A stretch of 16,841 nucleotides of DNA from Lysobacterales bacterium (GTDB lineage Bacteria > Pseudomonadota > Gammaproteobacteria > Xanthomonadales > SZUA-36). The stretch is taken from contig SHZL01000023.1 in assembly GCA_009692275.1 (NCBI GenBank), forward strand, positions 1 to 16,841, read 5' to 3'. A program made the position numbers and the translations under genes. Of the stretch, positions 7,214 to 14,848 are shown one piece after another (within the stretch, counting starts at the first letter, position 1; each line of letters opens with the position of its first letter). Under the pieces are notes generated by a model. That model saw nothing but the letters and a program-made list of their open reading frames with translations. It had not been told where the DNA came from and ran no database searches.

Positions 7214-8419
7214 GTGAAGCCGATTTCGTTTGTAGCACTAAGCATTTGCCTGATGGCTGTTATTGCACTTGCTCCAAGCGCTGATGCCGCTGAAGCCAGT
7301 TCACCCGAAAGCTCACCGCCCCCGACTGCCAGCCAACGTGTAGTGGTGCATGCCGGCCACGTCATCGCCGAACCCGGCAAGCCGGTGCTGCAGGAGCAGA
7401 GCCTGGTCATCGAGAATGGGCACTTCACTGCCATCGAGGCGGGCTATATCGAGGCCCCGGATGCCATCGACCTCAAAGACGCCTGGGTGCTGCCCGGCCT
7501 GATCGATCTGCATACCCATGTCACCGTGCTGATCGACTTCAGCAGCGGACTGCCACCCCAGGTTCCGGTGATGCTGGCCAACATGACGCGCGGCTCGAAA
7601 TCCATGTTGCAGGCGCTGGTCTATGCGCAGTCCATGCTGGCGGTGGGCTTTACCACCTTGCGCAATGTGGGCCATCCGTCCGGTGTGCTGTACGACCTGC
7701 GCGATGCGATCAACCAGGGCCTGGTGCCAGGGCCGCGGATTTTCGGGGTGCAATCGCAAATTGTGGTGTCGGGCGGAGACTACGATCGGGTGGCCTTTGG
7801 CAGCTACAGCGAGGCAACCCTGGGCCTGCTGGATTTCAACGGCGTGTGCGATGGCGTGGACGGGTGCAGGCGTGCGGTGCGGCAGGAAATCCGCCGTGGC
7901 GCGGATGTGATCAAGATACGCATTTCCGGCGCGGGCACGGACATTGGCCCCAACGCCCTGTACGAAAGCCACGAGGAAATGCAAAGCATCATCAACACGG
8001 CCCACTCGCTGAATCGTACGGTGGCGGTGCACAGCCATACGCCAACGGGTTCTGCCCTGGTGCTGGAACTGGGCGCCGATACAGTTGAGCACGGCTTGCC
8101 CCCTGCGGACCAGTTTGGTTTATTCCACCGCAAGAACGGCAGGGACTCTTATTTTGTGCCGACCCTGACCGCGTTTGATTCCATCCGCGACATGTTGCTG
8201 AAAATGACCGGCGAAGACTGGTATGCCAAGGCCGCGACTGAACTCAAAGCGGCCTATGACGCGGGCGTGCCCATCGCCTTCGGCACCGACGCCGGGGCGT
8301 TTCCCCATGCCCAGGCCAATCGCGAATTTGGCCTGATGGCAGCGGCGGGTATGTCGAACGAAGACGTGTTGAAAGCCGCCACGGTCAATGCCGCGGAAGC
8401 GCTGCAAAAATCCGATTAG
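7214..8419 (+). CDS. Secreted amidohydrolase (imidazolonepropionase/Xaa-Pro dipeptidase-like), truncated by in-frame TAG
   Basis: From GTG 7214 the product is a 401-residue metal-dependent hydrolase with a signal peptide (MKPISFVALS to PSADA, about residues 1-25). All catalytic ligands of this amidohydrolase group are visible: H100 and H102 in LIDLHTHV, a carboxylatable lysine K234 in DVIKIRISG, H273 in AVHSH, H293 in VEHG and D359 in FGTDAG. Relatives hydrolyse Xaa-Pro or other dipeptides; the substrate here is unknown. The frame stops at TAG 8417-8419, after LQKSD, where the family continues with an E/x-LGSI-type strand. The missing end is preserved downstream in the same frame. Loss of this strand would damage the small beta domain, so this may be a pseudogene. 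The frame is also open upstream to GTG 7127, but without an SD sequence. Confidence 0.82.
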   Translation: MKPISFVALSICLMAVIALAPSADAAEASSPESSPPPTASQRVVVHAGHVIAEPGKPVLQEQSLVIENGHFTAIEAGYIEAPDAIDLKDAWVLPGLIDLHTHVTVLIDFSSGLPPQVPVMLANMTRGSKSMLQALVYAQSMLAVGFTTLRNVGHPSGVLYDLRDAINQGLVPGPRIFGVQSQIVVSGGDYDRVAFGSYSEATLGLLDFNGVCDGVDGCRRAVRQEIRRGADVIKIRISGAGTDIGPNALYESHEEMQSIINTAHSLNRTVAVHSHTPTGSALVLELGADTVEHGLPPADQFGLFHRKNGRDSYFVPTLTAFDSIRDMLLKMTGEDWYAKAATELKAAYDAGVPIAFGTDAGAFPHAQANREFGLMAAAGMSNEDVLKAATVNAAEALQKSD

Positions 8420-8575
8420 CTCGGCAGTATTGCAGTGGGCAAATGGGGCGACCTGGTCGCCACCCACGGCAATCCGCTGGATGACATCCACCAGATGGAG
8501 CAAGTGTTTTTCGTGATGAAAGCCGGCGTCAGCCAGATGAAAACAGGAGTCAACCAGGTCACGCAAGGCGACTGA
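8420..8575 (+). pseudogene. In-frame C-terminal remnant of the amidohydrolase, beyond the TAG
   Basis: Immediately after the TAG the same frame reads 51 more codons to TGA at 8573-8575. It begins LGSIAVGKWGDLVA and continues through NPLDDI and VFFVMKAG, the standard C-terminal end of this amidohydrolase group (GSI-x-x-GK-x-aDLV, then NPL-x-D). Together 7214-8575 would make a normal-length protein of about 453 residues with a single stop codon. There is no frameshift and no independent start, so this is not a separate gene. Confidence 0.82.
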
Positions 8576-8588
8576 GTCGGGGTTTGCC

Positions 8589-9575
8589 CTAATAGGGCCA
8601 CACGTCCACGCCGTGGATGGCATTGCGCACATCCATGGTGAAGTTGACTCGCACGACCTCGCAGACGGCCTCGAGATCATACAGCGTGATAGTGGAAGGT
8701 GACGACCCGGCGGCGATCAGTCGTTCGTTGAGCACGCGCAGGCCGCGTCCAAATCCCTGGCGCGCCACATTATCGTCGCCGAGTTCGGTGTGGGTCAGTT
8801 GCGCGGGATCATAGGTGGGCACGGCAAAGCGCTTTTCCGTGCCGTCGCGACTGACGCAGCGCACGGTATTGTTCGAGGTGTCATTAAACAGCACACCATC
8901 GCCGAAGGGTTGCGCGTTGTGCACACCGTGCGGCAAATCGACAACCCAGTTGAGCACGTTCTTGTTGCCGATGTGCAGCATGCCGCCGGTGCGCATGCCG
9001 CTCACGAAGATGCCCCGTTTGTCGGCATAGACCGAGTTCAGGTGCAGTTCATTGCTGGCCGGTGGACCGTTGGCCCCGCCAGGACCGTTGATGCCGTTGG
9101 GATCGTAGGCAGTACCCGCCGGACCATCCTGGCCCAGCGAGATATGGATGGCCCAAAAGAACTTCTGCCGTTCGAGATCGAAGGCGAGGATGCTGTCATG
9201 GCCGGTAGAGCTCAAGTAGAGGTGGTGGTTGAGCTGAAAAATTTCGTGGCAATGTTTCATGTAGGTGCTGCGAAACGAGCGCTTGATCCTGAAGCGCTGG
9301 TCAAACACAAACAATTCGTCGCTGGCGGCAATGTAAATCTCGCCGCCAAAAAATGCGATGCCGCGCAGGCCGCGACCCGAACCATGCCCGCTGAAGTCAA
9401 TGTCCGCGACGTTCCAGTCCACCACCTGGTTCACGTCCTGGGTGGCGAAGTTCACGAGGTACACGCCGCCGTGGCTACTGCCCTGCTGCGCTCCGCGCAC
9501 CACTGAGGTCGCAAGCAGCGTAGGCAGGAGAAATTTTTTCTTCTGAGGGGCAAGTGCAGATTCAGTCGCCGGCAT
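8589..9575 (-). CDS. Beta-propeller-like protein of unknown function, coupled to the Rieske gene
   Basis: This 328-residue protein starts at ATG 9575, overlapping the end of the Rieske gene by 14 bases, which implies co-translation. The sequence has repeated blade-like segments typical of beta-propellers (GGVYLVNF, GIAFFGGEIYIAASDELFVFD, NHHLYLSSTGHDSILAFDLE, RGIFVSGMRTGGMLHI, GRGLRVLNERLIAAGSS). It also has several conserved-looking histidines: HEIF, HLNSV, HGVHNAQ and HGVD. A glycine/proline-rich loop, NGINGPGGANGPP, interrupts the middle. The N-terminus has a hydrophobic stretch (LLPTLLATSVV) that is not a convincing signal peptide. I do not recognise the exact family. Context suggests a partner or downstream enzyme, for example a lactonase or hydrolase, of the Rieske oxygenase; that is inference. 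Confidence 0.8.
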   Translation of the reverse strand: MPATESALAPQKKKFLLPTLLATSVVRGAQQGSSHGGVYLVNFATQDVNQVVDWNVADIDFSGHGSGRGLRGIAFFGGEIYIAASDELFVFDQRFRIKRSFRSTYMKHCHEIFQLNHHLYLSSTGHDSILAFDLERQKFFWAIHISLGQDGPAGTAYDPNGINGPGGANGPPASNELHLNSVYADKRGIFVSGMRTGGMLHIGNKNVLNWVVDLPHGVHNAQPFGDGVLFNDTSNNTVRCVSRDGTEKRFAVPTYDPAQLTHTELGDDNVARQGFGRGLRVLNERLIAAGSSPSTITLYDLEAVCEVVRVNFTMDVRNAIHGVDVWPY

Positions 9576-10707
9576 ACGGCCCGATCCGGTCGATGACGTA
9601 GCGGCGGATGTCGAGGTTCCAGTCTTCCATCGGGGCATACACGCCACGTTCGTGCACGCGCGCGTTCACGCCTTGCTGCACGCGCTCGCAAATGGCCCAG
9701 TCCTGCAGGTTTACCACCTGCCAGAAATGCACCACGTCGGAAGGGTCGAAGTCGTCTTTGTCTATTTCATGCGGTTCAAACAGGAAGTGACAGTCGATGA
9801 TCGTTTTGTCCGGCCCTTTGGCTTGCAGGATGTAGAACGTCACGTGCTCACGCGCCATGCTGAGGAAGAGGTTGGGGTAGACCAGTTCGCCCTTGTGCCG
9901 CACCTGTTCGTCTGCATCCAGTCCTGGGAAACTGCGGCGGGTGGATTCGCCACTGAAGGTGAATGTCGTGGCGCCCTCACGATGTGGAATGCCGCGTTCC
10001 CAGTCCAGGTTCGCACCGCCCGCTTCGCGGAAGGCGGGTACGACGCGGCACAGTTCCGGATGCACCGGACCGCAGTGGTAGCACTCATTGTAGTTTTCAC
10101 ACAGCACTTTCCAGTTGGCATTGACCTCGTAGGAGATGGTGTGGGCAATGCGCAAGTCGGATAGCGGGTAGCGGACGAAACGCCGCCTGGCTACCTTGAT
10201 CGTTTCCTCGAAGTCCGGTGCCTGGTCCGGGGTAAGGTTAAGGAAAATAAATCCGCCCCAGGTCGAGACCCCCACCGGGTGCAGTTGCACGCCCTTCATA
10301 TCGAAGTCAGGGTTGTCGTTAAGGAATGGCGCGCTGATCAGTTGGCCATCGAGGTCATAAGTCCAGGCATGGTAGGGGCAGATTATGGAGCGACTGCCAA
10401 CCACACCTCCCTTGAGCGCCAGCACGGAATCATCATCACCGGGAGCCGGGCAGATGCGCGCACCACGGTGGCGGCAGACGTTGTAAAACGCCTTGATCTC
10501 GCCCTTGCCATTGCGCAGCATCAGGATGCTTTCACCGCAGAGGTCCAGCACCTTGCTGTCGCCCTTGTGCGGTATTTCTTCTTCCCGGCCCACACAAATC
10601 CATTCGCGCATGAACAGGTGTTCGCGTTCCAGCGCAAAGTATTTTTTCCTGGTGTACCAGGAGGAGGGCAGAGTGGGCTCGAGGCCGGGGAGGAGGTTGG
10701 TATACAT
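9562..10707 (-). CDS. Rieske non-heme iron oxygenase, alpha subunit
   Basis: This 381-residue protein should hydroxylate or oxidatively demethylate its substrate using O2 and electrons from a separate reductase. The Rieske [2Fe-2S] ligands are C78 and H80 (NVCRHRGARI) and C110 and H113 (CPYHAWTYD). In the catalytic domain, ENYNECYHCGPVHPE supplies H211 and H216, with D336 (NLQDWA) as the third iron ligand. The bridging position before H211 is E208, as in carnitine monooxygenase CntA and related quaternary-ammonium oxygenases; ring-hydroxylating dioxygenases usually have Asp. This favours an N-demethylase or betaine-type role, but the substrate is unproven. No reductase or ferredoxin gene is in the window. 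It is divergent from an MFS transporter and overlaps the propeller gene. Confidence 0.93.
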   Translation of the reverse strand: MYTNLLPGLEPTLPSSWYTRKKYFALEREHLFMREWICVGREEEIPHKGDSKVLDLCGESILMLRNGKGEIKAFYNVCRHRGARICPAPGDDDSVLALKGGVVGSRSIICPYHAWTYDLDGQLISAPFLNDNPDFDMKGVQLHPVGVSTWGGFIFLNLTPDQAPDFEETIKVARRRFVRYPLSDLRIAHTISYEVNANWKVLCENYNECYHCGPVHPELCRVVPAFREAGGANLDWERGIPHREGATTFTFSGESTRRSFPGLDADEQVRHKGELVYPNLFLSMAREHVTFYILQAKGPDKTIIDCHFLFEPHEIDKDDFDPSDVVHFWQVVNLQDWAICERVQQGVNARVHERGVYAPMEDWNLDIRRYVIDRIGPYAGD

Positions 10708-10751
10708 TTCCGTATTGTGACTTTATTCCTTCCAGCCTTCCAGTTTGTTTG

Positions 10752-10780
10752 GCTTGGGGGCGCAGATTGCGCCCCCAAGC
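10752..10780. promoter_or_regulatory. Perfect 13-bp dyad in the Rieske/MFS divergent promoter region
   Basis: GCTTGGGGGCGCA (10752-10764) and its exact reverse complement (10768-10780) are separated by only GAT. The dyad lies midway between the divergent Rieske and MFS starts. No T-run follows on either strand, so it does not look like an intrinsic terminator. A regulator binding site, or an mRNA hairpin in the Rieske leader, are both possible. Confidence 0.5.
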
Positions 10781-10871
10781 TGATTAGCGGTCGCCAACGT
10801 CAATTTGTGGTGGGCGGGAAGTTGGTTCATGATTGGCGCGGAACGCAATAACCAACAACAAGGGCTTATCC

Positions 10872-12212
10872 ATGACAGCGAGTAACCCCGCGGCAATACC
10901 GGCGCAATTGCACCGCCCCACCAATGTGCGCTGGCGCATACTTGCCGTGCTCATCGTCCTTAGTTTTGTTTCCTACCTGCTGCGCGGCAACCTCTCCATT
11001 GCGGCGCCGTCCATGATGGCCGACTTGCACCTGAGCGAAATCCAGTGGGGCTGGGTGATGTCGGCGTTTCCTTTGGGCTATGCACTGTTTCAGTTTCCCG
11101 GCGGTGTGTTTGGCGAACGCTTCGGGCCGCGCAAGACTTTGGCTTTTATCTCGATGTCCTGGGCAGTGCTCATTGTCATCACCAGCCTGTTGCCGGGTGC
11201 GGACGTGGCCTCGACGAGCCTGGTTCTTGGGTCGCTGATGGTGGTGCAGTTCCTGGTGGGCGCGGCGCATGCACCCATCTTTCCGGTGGTGGCTGCCAGC
11301 ATCGGGCGCTGGTTTCCGGTTGGCGGCTGGGGGTTCCCCAATGGATTGTCCAGTAGCGGCCTGACCTTTGGATTGGCTGCCACTGCCTCCGCCTTGCCAT
11401 GGTTGATGAGCATGGTTGGATGGCGTAACTCTTTTGTCATCCTCGCGCCATTTGGCTTCGCTTCCGCTGCCTTGTGGTGGTGGTATGCACGCGACATCCC
11501 GGCGCAACACAAGTCCACAAACGAGGCCGAAGTTGCGCTGATTACAGCGGGGCGCAGTACTGCCGAGATTGCTGCAGTGGCCGAAGTCGTTCCCGGCGCT
11601 TTGCCAGCCTGGAGGCGGGTTTTGAAAAATCGTGACCTGCTACTGGTAACCCTGAGCTATGCCTGTATGAACTTTGTGTTCTACGTAGTGTTCAGCTGGG
11701 GCTTTTATTACCTGGTAACGCTGCGGGGCTTTGCCGAGCAGGAAGCCGGGTTTCTTACCTCGGGGCAGTGGCTGGGTGCAGGGCTCGGGGCAGCGCTCGG
11801 TGGCTTTGCCAGCGACAAACTGTGCCACCGGATCGGATTGCGCTGGGGTTGCCGCGGGCCGATCGTTTTCAGCATGCTGGTCTCGGCCGCACTGCTTCTG
11901 GGTGTGGCTTTCCACCCCAATGCCTATGCCGCAGCGATCATGCTTGGCCTGTGCTTTTTCTTCAACCAGGCCACCGAAGGCCCGTACTGGCAGACGTGCA
12001 CTGCCGTGGGCGGTCGCCATGCAGGAGCCGCAGGCGGCATGATGAACGCCGGCGCGAATTTCATGGGCTTCATCAACGCGATACTACTCGCCGTGGTGGC
12101 CGATAAGGTTGGCTGGACTGCAGCTATAGCCATCGGCGCCGGCTTTGCGGTGGTGGGAGCCGGCCTGATTTTCCTCGTGCGAGCGGACTGCCAGATCGAT
12201 CAGGCTGCCTGA
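10872..12212 (+). CDS. MFS transporter, anion:cation symporter (ACS)-like
   Basis: This 446-residue membrane protein has about 12 hydrophobic segments. The first is ILAVLIVLSFVSYLLRGNLS, followed by the ACS-like SIAAPSMMADLHLSEIQWGW and the MFS motif-A-like GERFGPRK between helices 2 and 3. It probably imports an organic anion or zwitterion in symport with protons. The start ATG 10872 is chosen over the in-frame ATG 10833 because AAGGG sits 7 bases upstream. It is divergent from the Rieske gene and convergent with the DgcN-like gene (21-base gap, no clear terminator). Its position makes it the likely uptake system for the substrate of the surrounding catabolic genes; that is inference. Confidence 0.9.
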   Translation: MTASNPAAIPAQLHRPTNVRWRILAVLIVLSFVSYLLRGNLSIAAPSMMADLHLSEIQWGWVMSAFPLGYALFQFPGGVFGERFGPRKTLAFISMSWAVLIVITSLLPGADVASTSLVLGSLMVVQFLVGAAHAPIFPVVAASIGRWFPVGGWGFPNGLSSSGLTFGLAATASALPWLMSMVGWRNSFVILAPFGFASAALWWWYARDIPAQHKSTNEAEVALITAGRSTAEIAAVAEVVPGALPAWRRVLKNRDLLLVTLSYACMNFVFYVVFSWGFYYLVTLRGFAEQEAGFLTSGQWLGAGLGAALGGFASDKLCHRIGLRWGCRGPIVFSMLVSAALLLGVAFHPNAYAAAIMLGLCFFFNQATEGPYWQTCTAVGGRHAGAAGGMMNAGANFMGFINAILLAVVADKVGWTAAIAIGAGFAVVGAGLIFLVRADCQIDQAA

Positions 12213-12233
12213 GCGGAAACAGAGATTGCCAAC

Positions 12234-13238
12234 TTAGAGCGCTTCAATCAAGGTCCCCACCCCGGTGGCAATGGGGTCGACAGCCGGCAGGCCGGTTTCC
12301 CTGGTGACTTCGGCCAGTACCTTCTTGCGCCCTGCTTCATCCAACTCTGAGGTGTTGATACTCAGGCCAATCACGCGCGACGTTCGGTTGGTCAGCGCCG
12401 CCGCTTCTTCGTAGCGCCGGATGCATTCATTCAAACCGGGAATCGGGTAGTCGGGGTAATCAATAATGGTGGTACGGCCGACCTGGTGGCACAGCACCAT
12501 AACGTCCGGTTGCGATCCATGCACCAGGCCCAGAGTCACTGCGGCATAAGCGGGATGGAAGAGGGATCCCTGGCCTTCGATCACGTCCCAGTGGTCCGCG
12601 TCGTTGTTGGGCGAGAGCAGTTCGGCCGCACCGGAAAGAAAATCCGATACCACGGCATCCATCGGCATGCCGCCGCCGGAGATCATGATGCCGGTCTGGC
12701 CGGTGGCACGAAAGGTCGCTTTCATGCCGCGCTTTTGCATTTCGCGGTGCAAGGCCAGCGCGGTGTATTTCTTGCCGAGGGCACAGTCGGTGCCCACCAT
12801 CAACACGCGTTTGCCACTGCGCTTCTCGCCGTTGGCGGCCGGAATGCCCGGTGGCGGCTTGCGAATATCAACCAGGTTGCGGCCGGTTTCCTGCGCGACC
12901 TTGGCCAATTCCGGCACATTGCCGAGCGGCGAGTGCATGCCGCTGACCAGGTCGAGGCCTGCCCGCATGGCGTCAATCAGTGTTGCGGTCCATTCGGGGC
13001 GCAGTGCGCCGCCAACGGGCGCAACACCGATCACCAGGCTCTTGGCGCCTGCTGCTGCGGCTTCTGCGGGTGTCATGTCAGGTATCCCGAGGTCGGCTGC
13101 GCAGCCGGGAAAGCGCAACTGCGCGAGACAATTTTCCCGGCGCCAGTCAACCAGGCCATGGCCGGTCTTGGCGTGCAGGTCATCAGTGGCCTGGCCGAGG
13201 AAAATCAGCCACGGCGAAGCGAAGGAAACGGTCTTCAT
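12234..13238 (-). CDS. dgcN: DUF1611 P-loop protein, DgcN-like (D-amino-acid N-acyltransferase family)
   Basis: This 334-residue protein matches the DUF1611/DgcN family by eye. An N-terminal alpha/beta domain (about 1-140, with GLVDWRRENC and VIGVAPVGG) is followed by a P-loop domain starting VLMVGTDCALGKKYTALAL (145-163), in which GTDCALGKKYT is the nucleotide-binding loop. Further blocks are RATGQTGIMISGGGMPMDAV and VIEGQGSLFHPAYAAVTLGL. A DgcN protein has been described as acetylating D-glutamate before epimerisation by DgcA. No DgcA-type epimerase is in the window, so the substrate may differ. Its ATG overlaps the D-aminoacylase stop (ATGA), showing translational coupling. The family is confident; the gene symbol is only a family-level suggestion. 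Confidence 0.85.
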   Translation of the reverse strand: MKTVSFASPWLIFLGQATDDLHAKTGHGLVDWRRENCLAQLRFPGCAADLGIPDMTPAEAAAAGAKSLVIGVAPVGGALRPEWTATLIDAMRAGLDLVSGMHSPLGNVPELAKVAQETGRNLVDIRKPPPGIPAANGEKRSGKRVLMVGTDCALGKKYTALALHREMQKRGMKATFRATGQTGIMISGGGMPMDAVVSDFLSGAAELLSPNNDADHWDVIEGQGSLFHPAYAAVTLGLVHGSQPDVMVLCHQVGRTTIIDYPDYPIPGLNECIRRYEEAAALTNRTSRVIGLSINTSELDEAGRKKVLAEVTRETGLPAVDPIATGVGTLIEAL

Positions 13239-14839
13239 GATTTTGTTTTTTCCCTGGGAATAAAGACGCCGGGCAGGTTACCACTCGCCGCGCCATCTGC
13301 AAATACGCTCACGCCATTGACCCAGACCTGGCTGATGCCCGTGCTCAGCGCCTGCGAGTCCTGCGGCGTGGCGTGGTCGATGACCGTGGCGGGATCAAAC
13401 AGAACGAGGTCGGCCTTCATGCCCGGCTGAATCAATCCGCGATCGGTGAAACCCATGTGTTCATCAGCCAGGCCCGACATCTTGTGCACGGCTTCTTGCA
13501 GTGACAAGGCATGCAGTTCGCGCACGTAACGGCCCAGGATGCGCGGATAGGTTCCGCGCGCCCGTGGGTGCAAATCCACCAGGCCGCCATCAGTGCAGAC
13601 ATTGGTATGCGGCCAGTTGAGCAGGGTGAGGATGTCGGACTCGATCATGCTGGTGCTAATCATGGCATCCGCCTGCTTGCCGGTTTCTGCCGTCATGGTC
13701 TCCGCTTCGTTGATCAACTGGAACAGCGCAGTGGCCGCGTCGGTATTGCGCAGCACGGATATTTCCGCCAGGGTCTTGCCCACGTATTCCGGTTGCGGGT
13801 CGAACTGGGTCAGCCAGAAACCTTCGGGTGGCGCAATCTCGTTCACAGCAAGCTCAAGCTCGGCGCGGTCGTTGACGTCGCGGCCCGGCAGCAACACCAT
13901 CAGGTTGGACTGCCAGTATTCATACGGGTAGATGTCGGCGGTGATGTCGATGCCTTCGGCGCGCGCGGCGTCCAGTTGCGCCAGGACTTCGTGGGACTTG
14001 CCCCACAGGCGCTTCATCGCCAGCTTGAAATGTGAAATCTGCACCGGCATGCCGGTGACACGGCCGATCTCGATGATCTCCAACAGGGCTTTTTCAAAAT
14101 AGCGGTCTTCGCTGCGGATGTGGGCGATGTAGCGTCCGCCCTGTTGCGCCGTCAGCTTGCCCAGTCGCAACAGTTCTGAGGGATCGGAGTAAATGCCCGG
14201 GTCATACTCCAGTCCGGCAGCGAGGCCCAGGGCGCCCGCGTCCATTTCCTGCAACAGCAAGGCTTCCATGCGCTCCACTTCCCCGTCGGTGGCGATCCTG
14301 CGGAAGTCATCGCCCATGACTTCTGCGCGCAAGGTGTTGTGTCCGGCGTAGGAGGCAACGTTCAGGGCAGCAGGGTGGGCTGCGAACTGCGCCTGGAATT
14401 CGGTCAATGGAAAGTGGGAGCCCCCATCCTGCCCCGCGATGATGGTGGTTATGCCCTGGCTGACTGCCGGCAAGGCTTCAGGAAAATCCGCCAAATCGCT
14501 GGCGACATGGCTGTGCGTGTCGATAAAGCCGGGCGCCAGCACCTGACCGCCACCGTCTAGTACTGTTTCGCCCGGCAGGGCTTCGAGTTGGCCGACCCCG
14601 GTGATGGTATTGCCGGAAACCTGCACCGAGCCAGGCACGCCCGGCGCCCCCTTGCCATCCAGCACGATGACATTAGTGATCAACCAGCTGTCAGGTGCAA
14701 CGGGAGCGGGTGCGTTGACGGGGTCCGCTGCGGTTGGCGCGCTCGTTTCCTGCTGGCAGGCAGTCAGGGTTGCAAGTGCTGCGAGCAGGAAAGCTAACAT
14801 GAAAGTATGGCGGCAGAGTCTGTTATGCATTGCGATCAT
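13235..14839 (-). CDS. D-aminoacylase-type amidohydrolase, predicted lipoprotein
   Basis: This 534-residue enzyme probably releases the acyl group from N-acyl-D-amino acids. A lipoprotein signal ends in LTAC (C28), with Q at +2, favouring outer-membrane anchoring. The amidohydrolase fold follows: H109 and H111 in FIDTHSHV, H240 in AHIRSE, H270 in QISHFK and D417 in CTDGG. The 30-residue spacing of the last two His equals that of H220/H250 in the Alcaligenes enzyme. The metal-ligand cysteine of typical D-aminoacylases (GNCG) is replaced by D138 in GQDGG, so specificity may be altered. The start ATG 14839 has GAGGAA 5 bases upstream, overlapping the stop of the PuuB-like gene. It is the middle gene of a three-gene operon. 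Confidence 0.9.
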   Translation of the reverse strand: MIAMHNRLCRHTFMLAFLLAALATLTACQQETSAPTAADPVNAPAPVAPDSWLITNVIVLDGKGAPGVPGSVQVSGNTITGVGQLEALPGETVLDGGGQVLAPGFIDTHSHVASDLADFPEALPAVSQGITTIIAGQDGGSHFPLTEFQAQFAAHPAALNVASYAGHNTLRAEVMGDDFRRIATDGEVERMEALLLQEMDAGALGLAAGLEYDPGIYSDPSELLRLGKLTAQQGGRYIAHIRSEDRYFEKALLEIIEIGRVTGMPVQISHFKLAMKRLWGKSHEVLAQLDAARAEGIDITADIYPYEYWQSNLMVLLPGRDVNDRAELELAVNEIAPPEGFWLTQFDPQPEYVGKTLAEISVLRNTDAATALFQLINEAETMTAETGKQADAMISTSMIESDILTLLNWPHTNVCTDGGLVDLHPRARGTYPRILGRYVRELHALSLQEAVHKMSGLADEHMGFTDRGLIQPGMKADLVLFDPATVIDHATPQDSQALSTGISQVWVNGVSVFADGAASGNLPGVFIPREKTKS

Positions 14840-14848
14840 TTTGTTTCC

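Noticed and set aside
8586..8598. Small hairpin GCCCT-AAT-AGGGC between the convergent amidohydrolase and propeller genes, as a terminator.
   Set aside because: The stem is only 5 bp, includes the stop codon of the propeller gene, and has no T-run on either strand.
10723..10830. A 35-codon minus-strand frame just upstream of the Rieske gene, as an independent small gene.
   Set aside because: It has no ribosome binding site and its middle is the 13-bp dyad; I keep it only as a possibility within the dyad finding.
10279..10851. A 190-codon plus-strand open frame opposite the Rieske gene's 5' half.
   Set aside because: It is antisense to conserved Rieske motifs and has no recognisable protein features.
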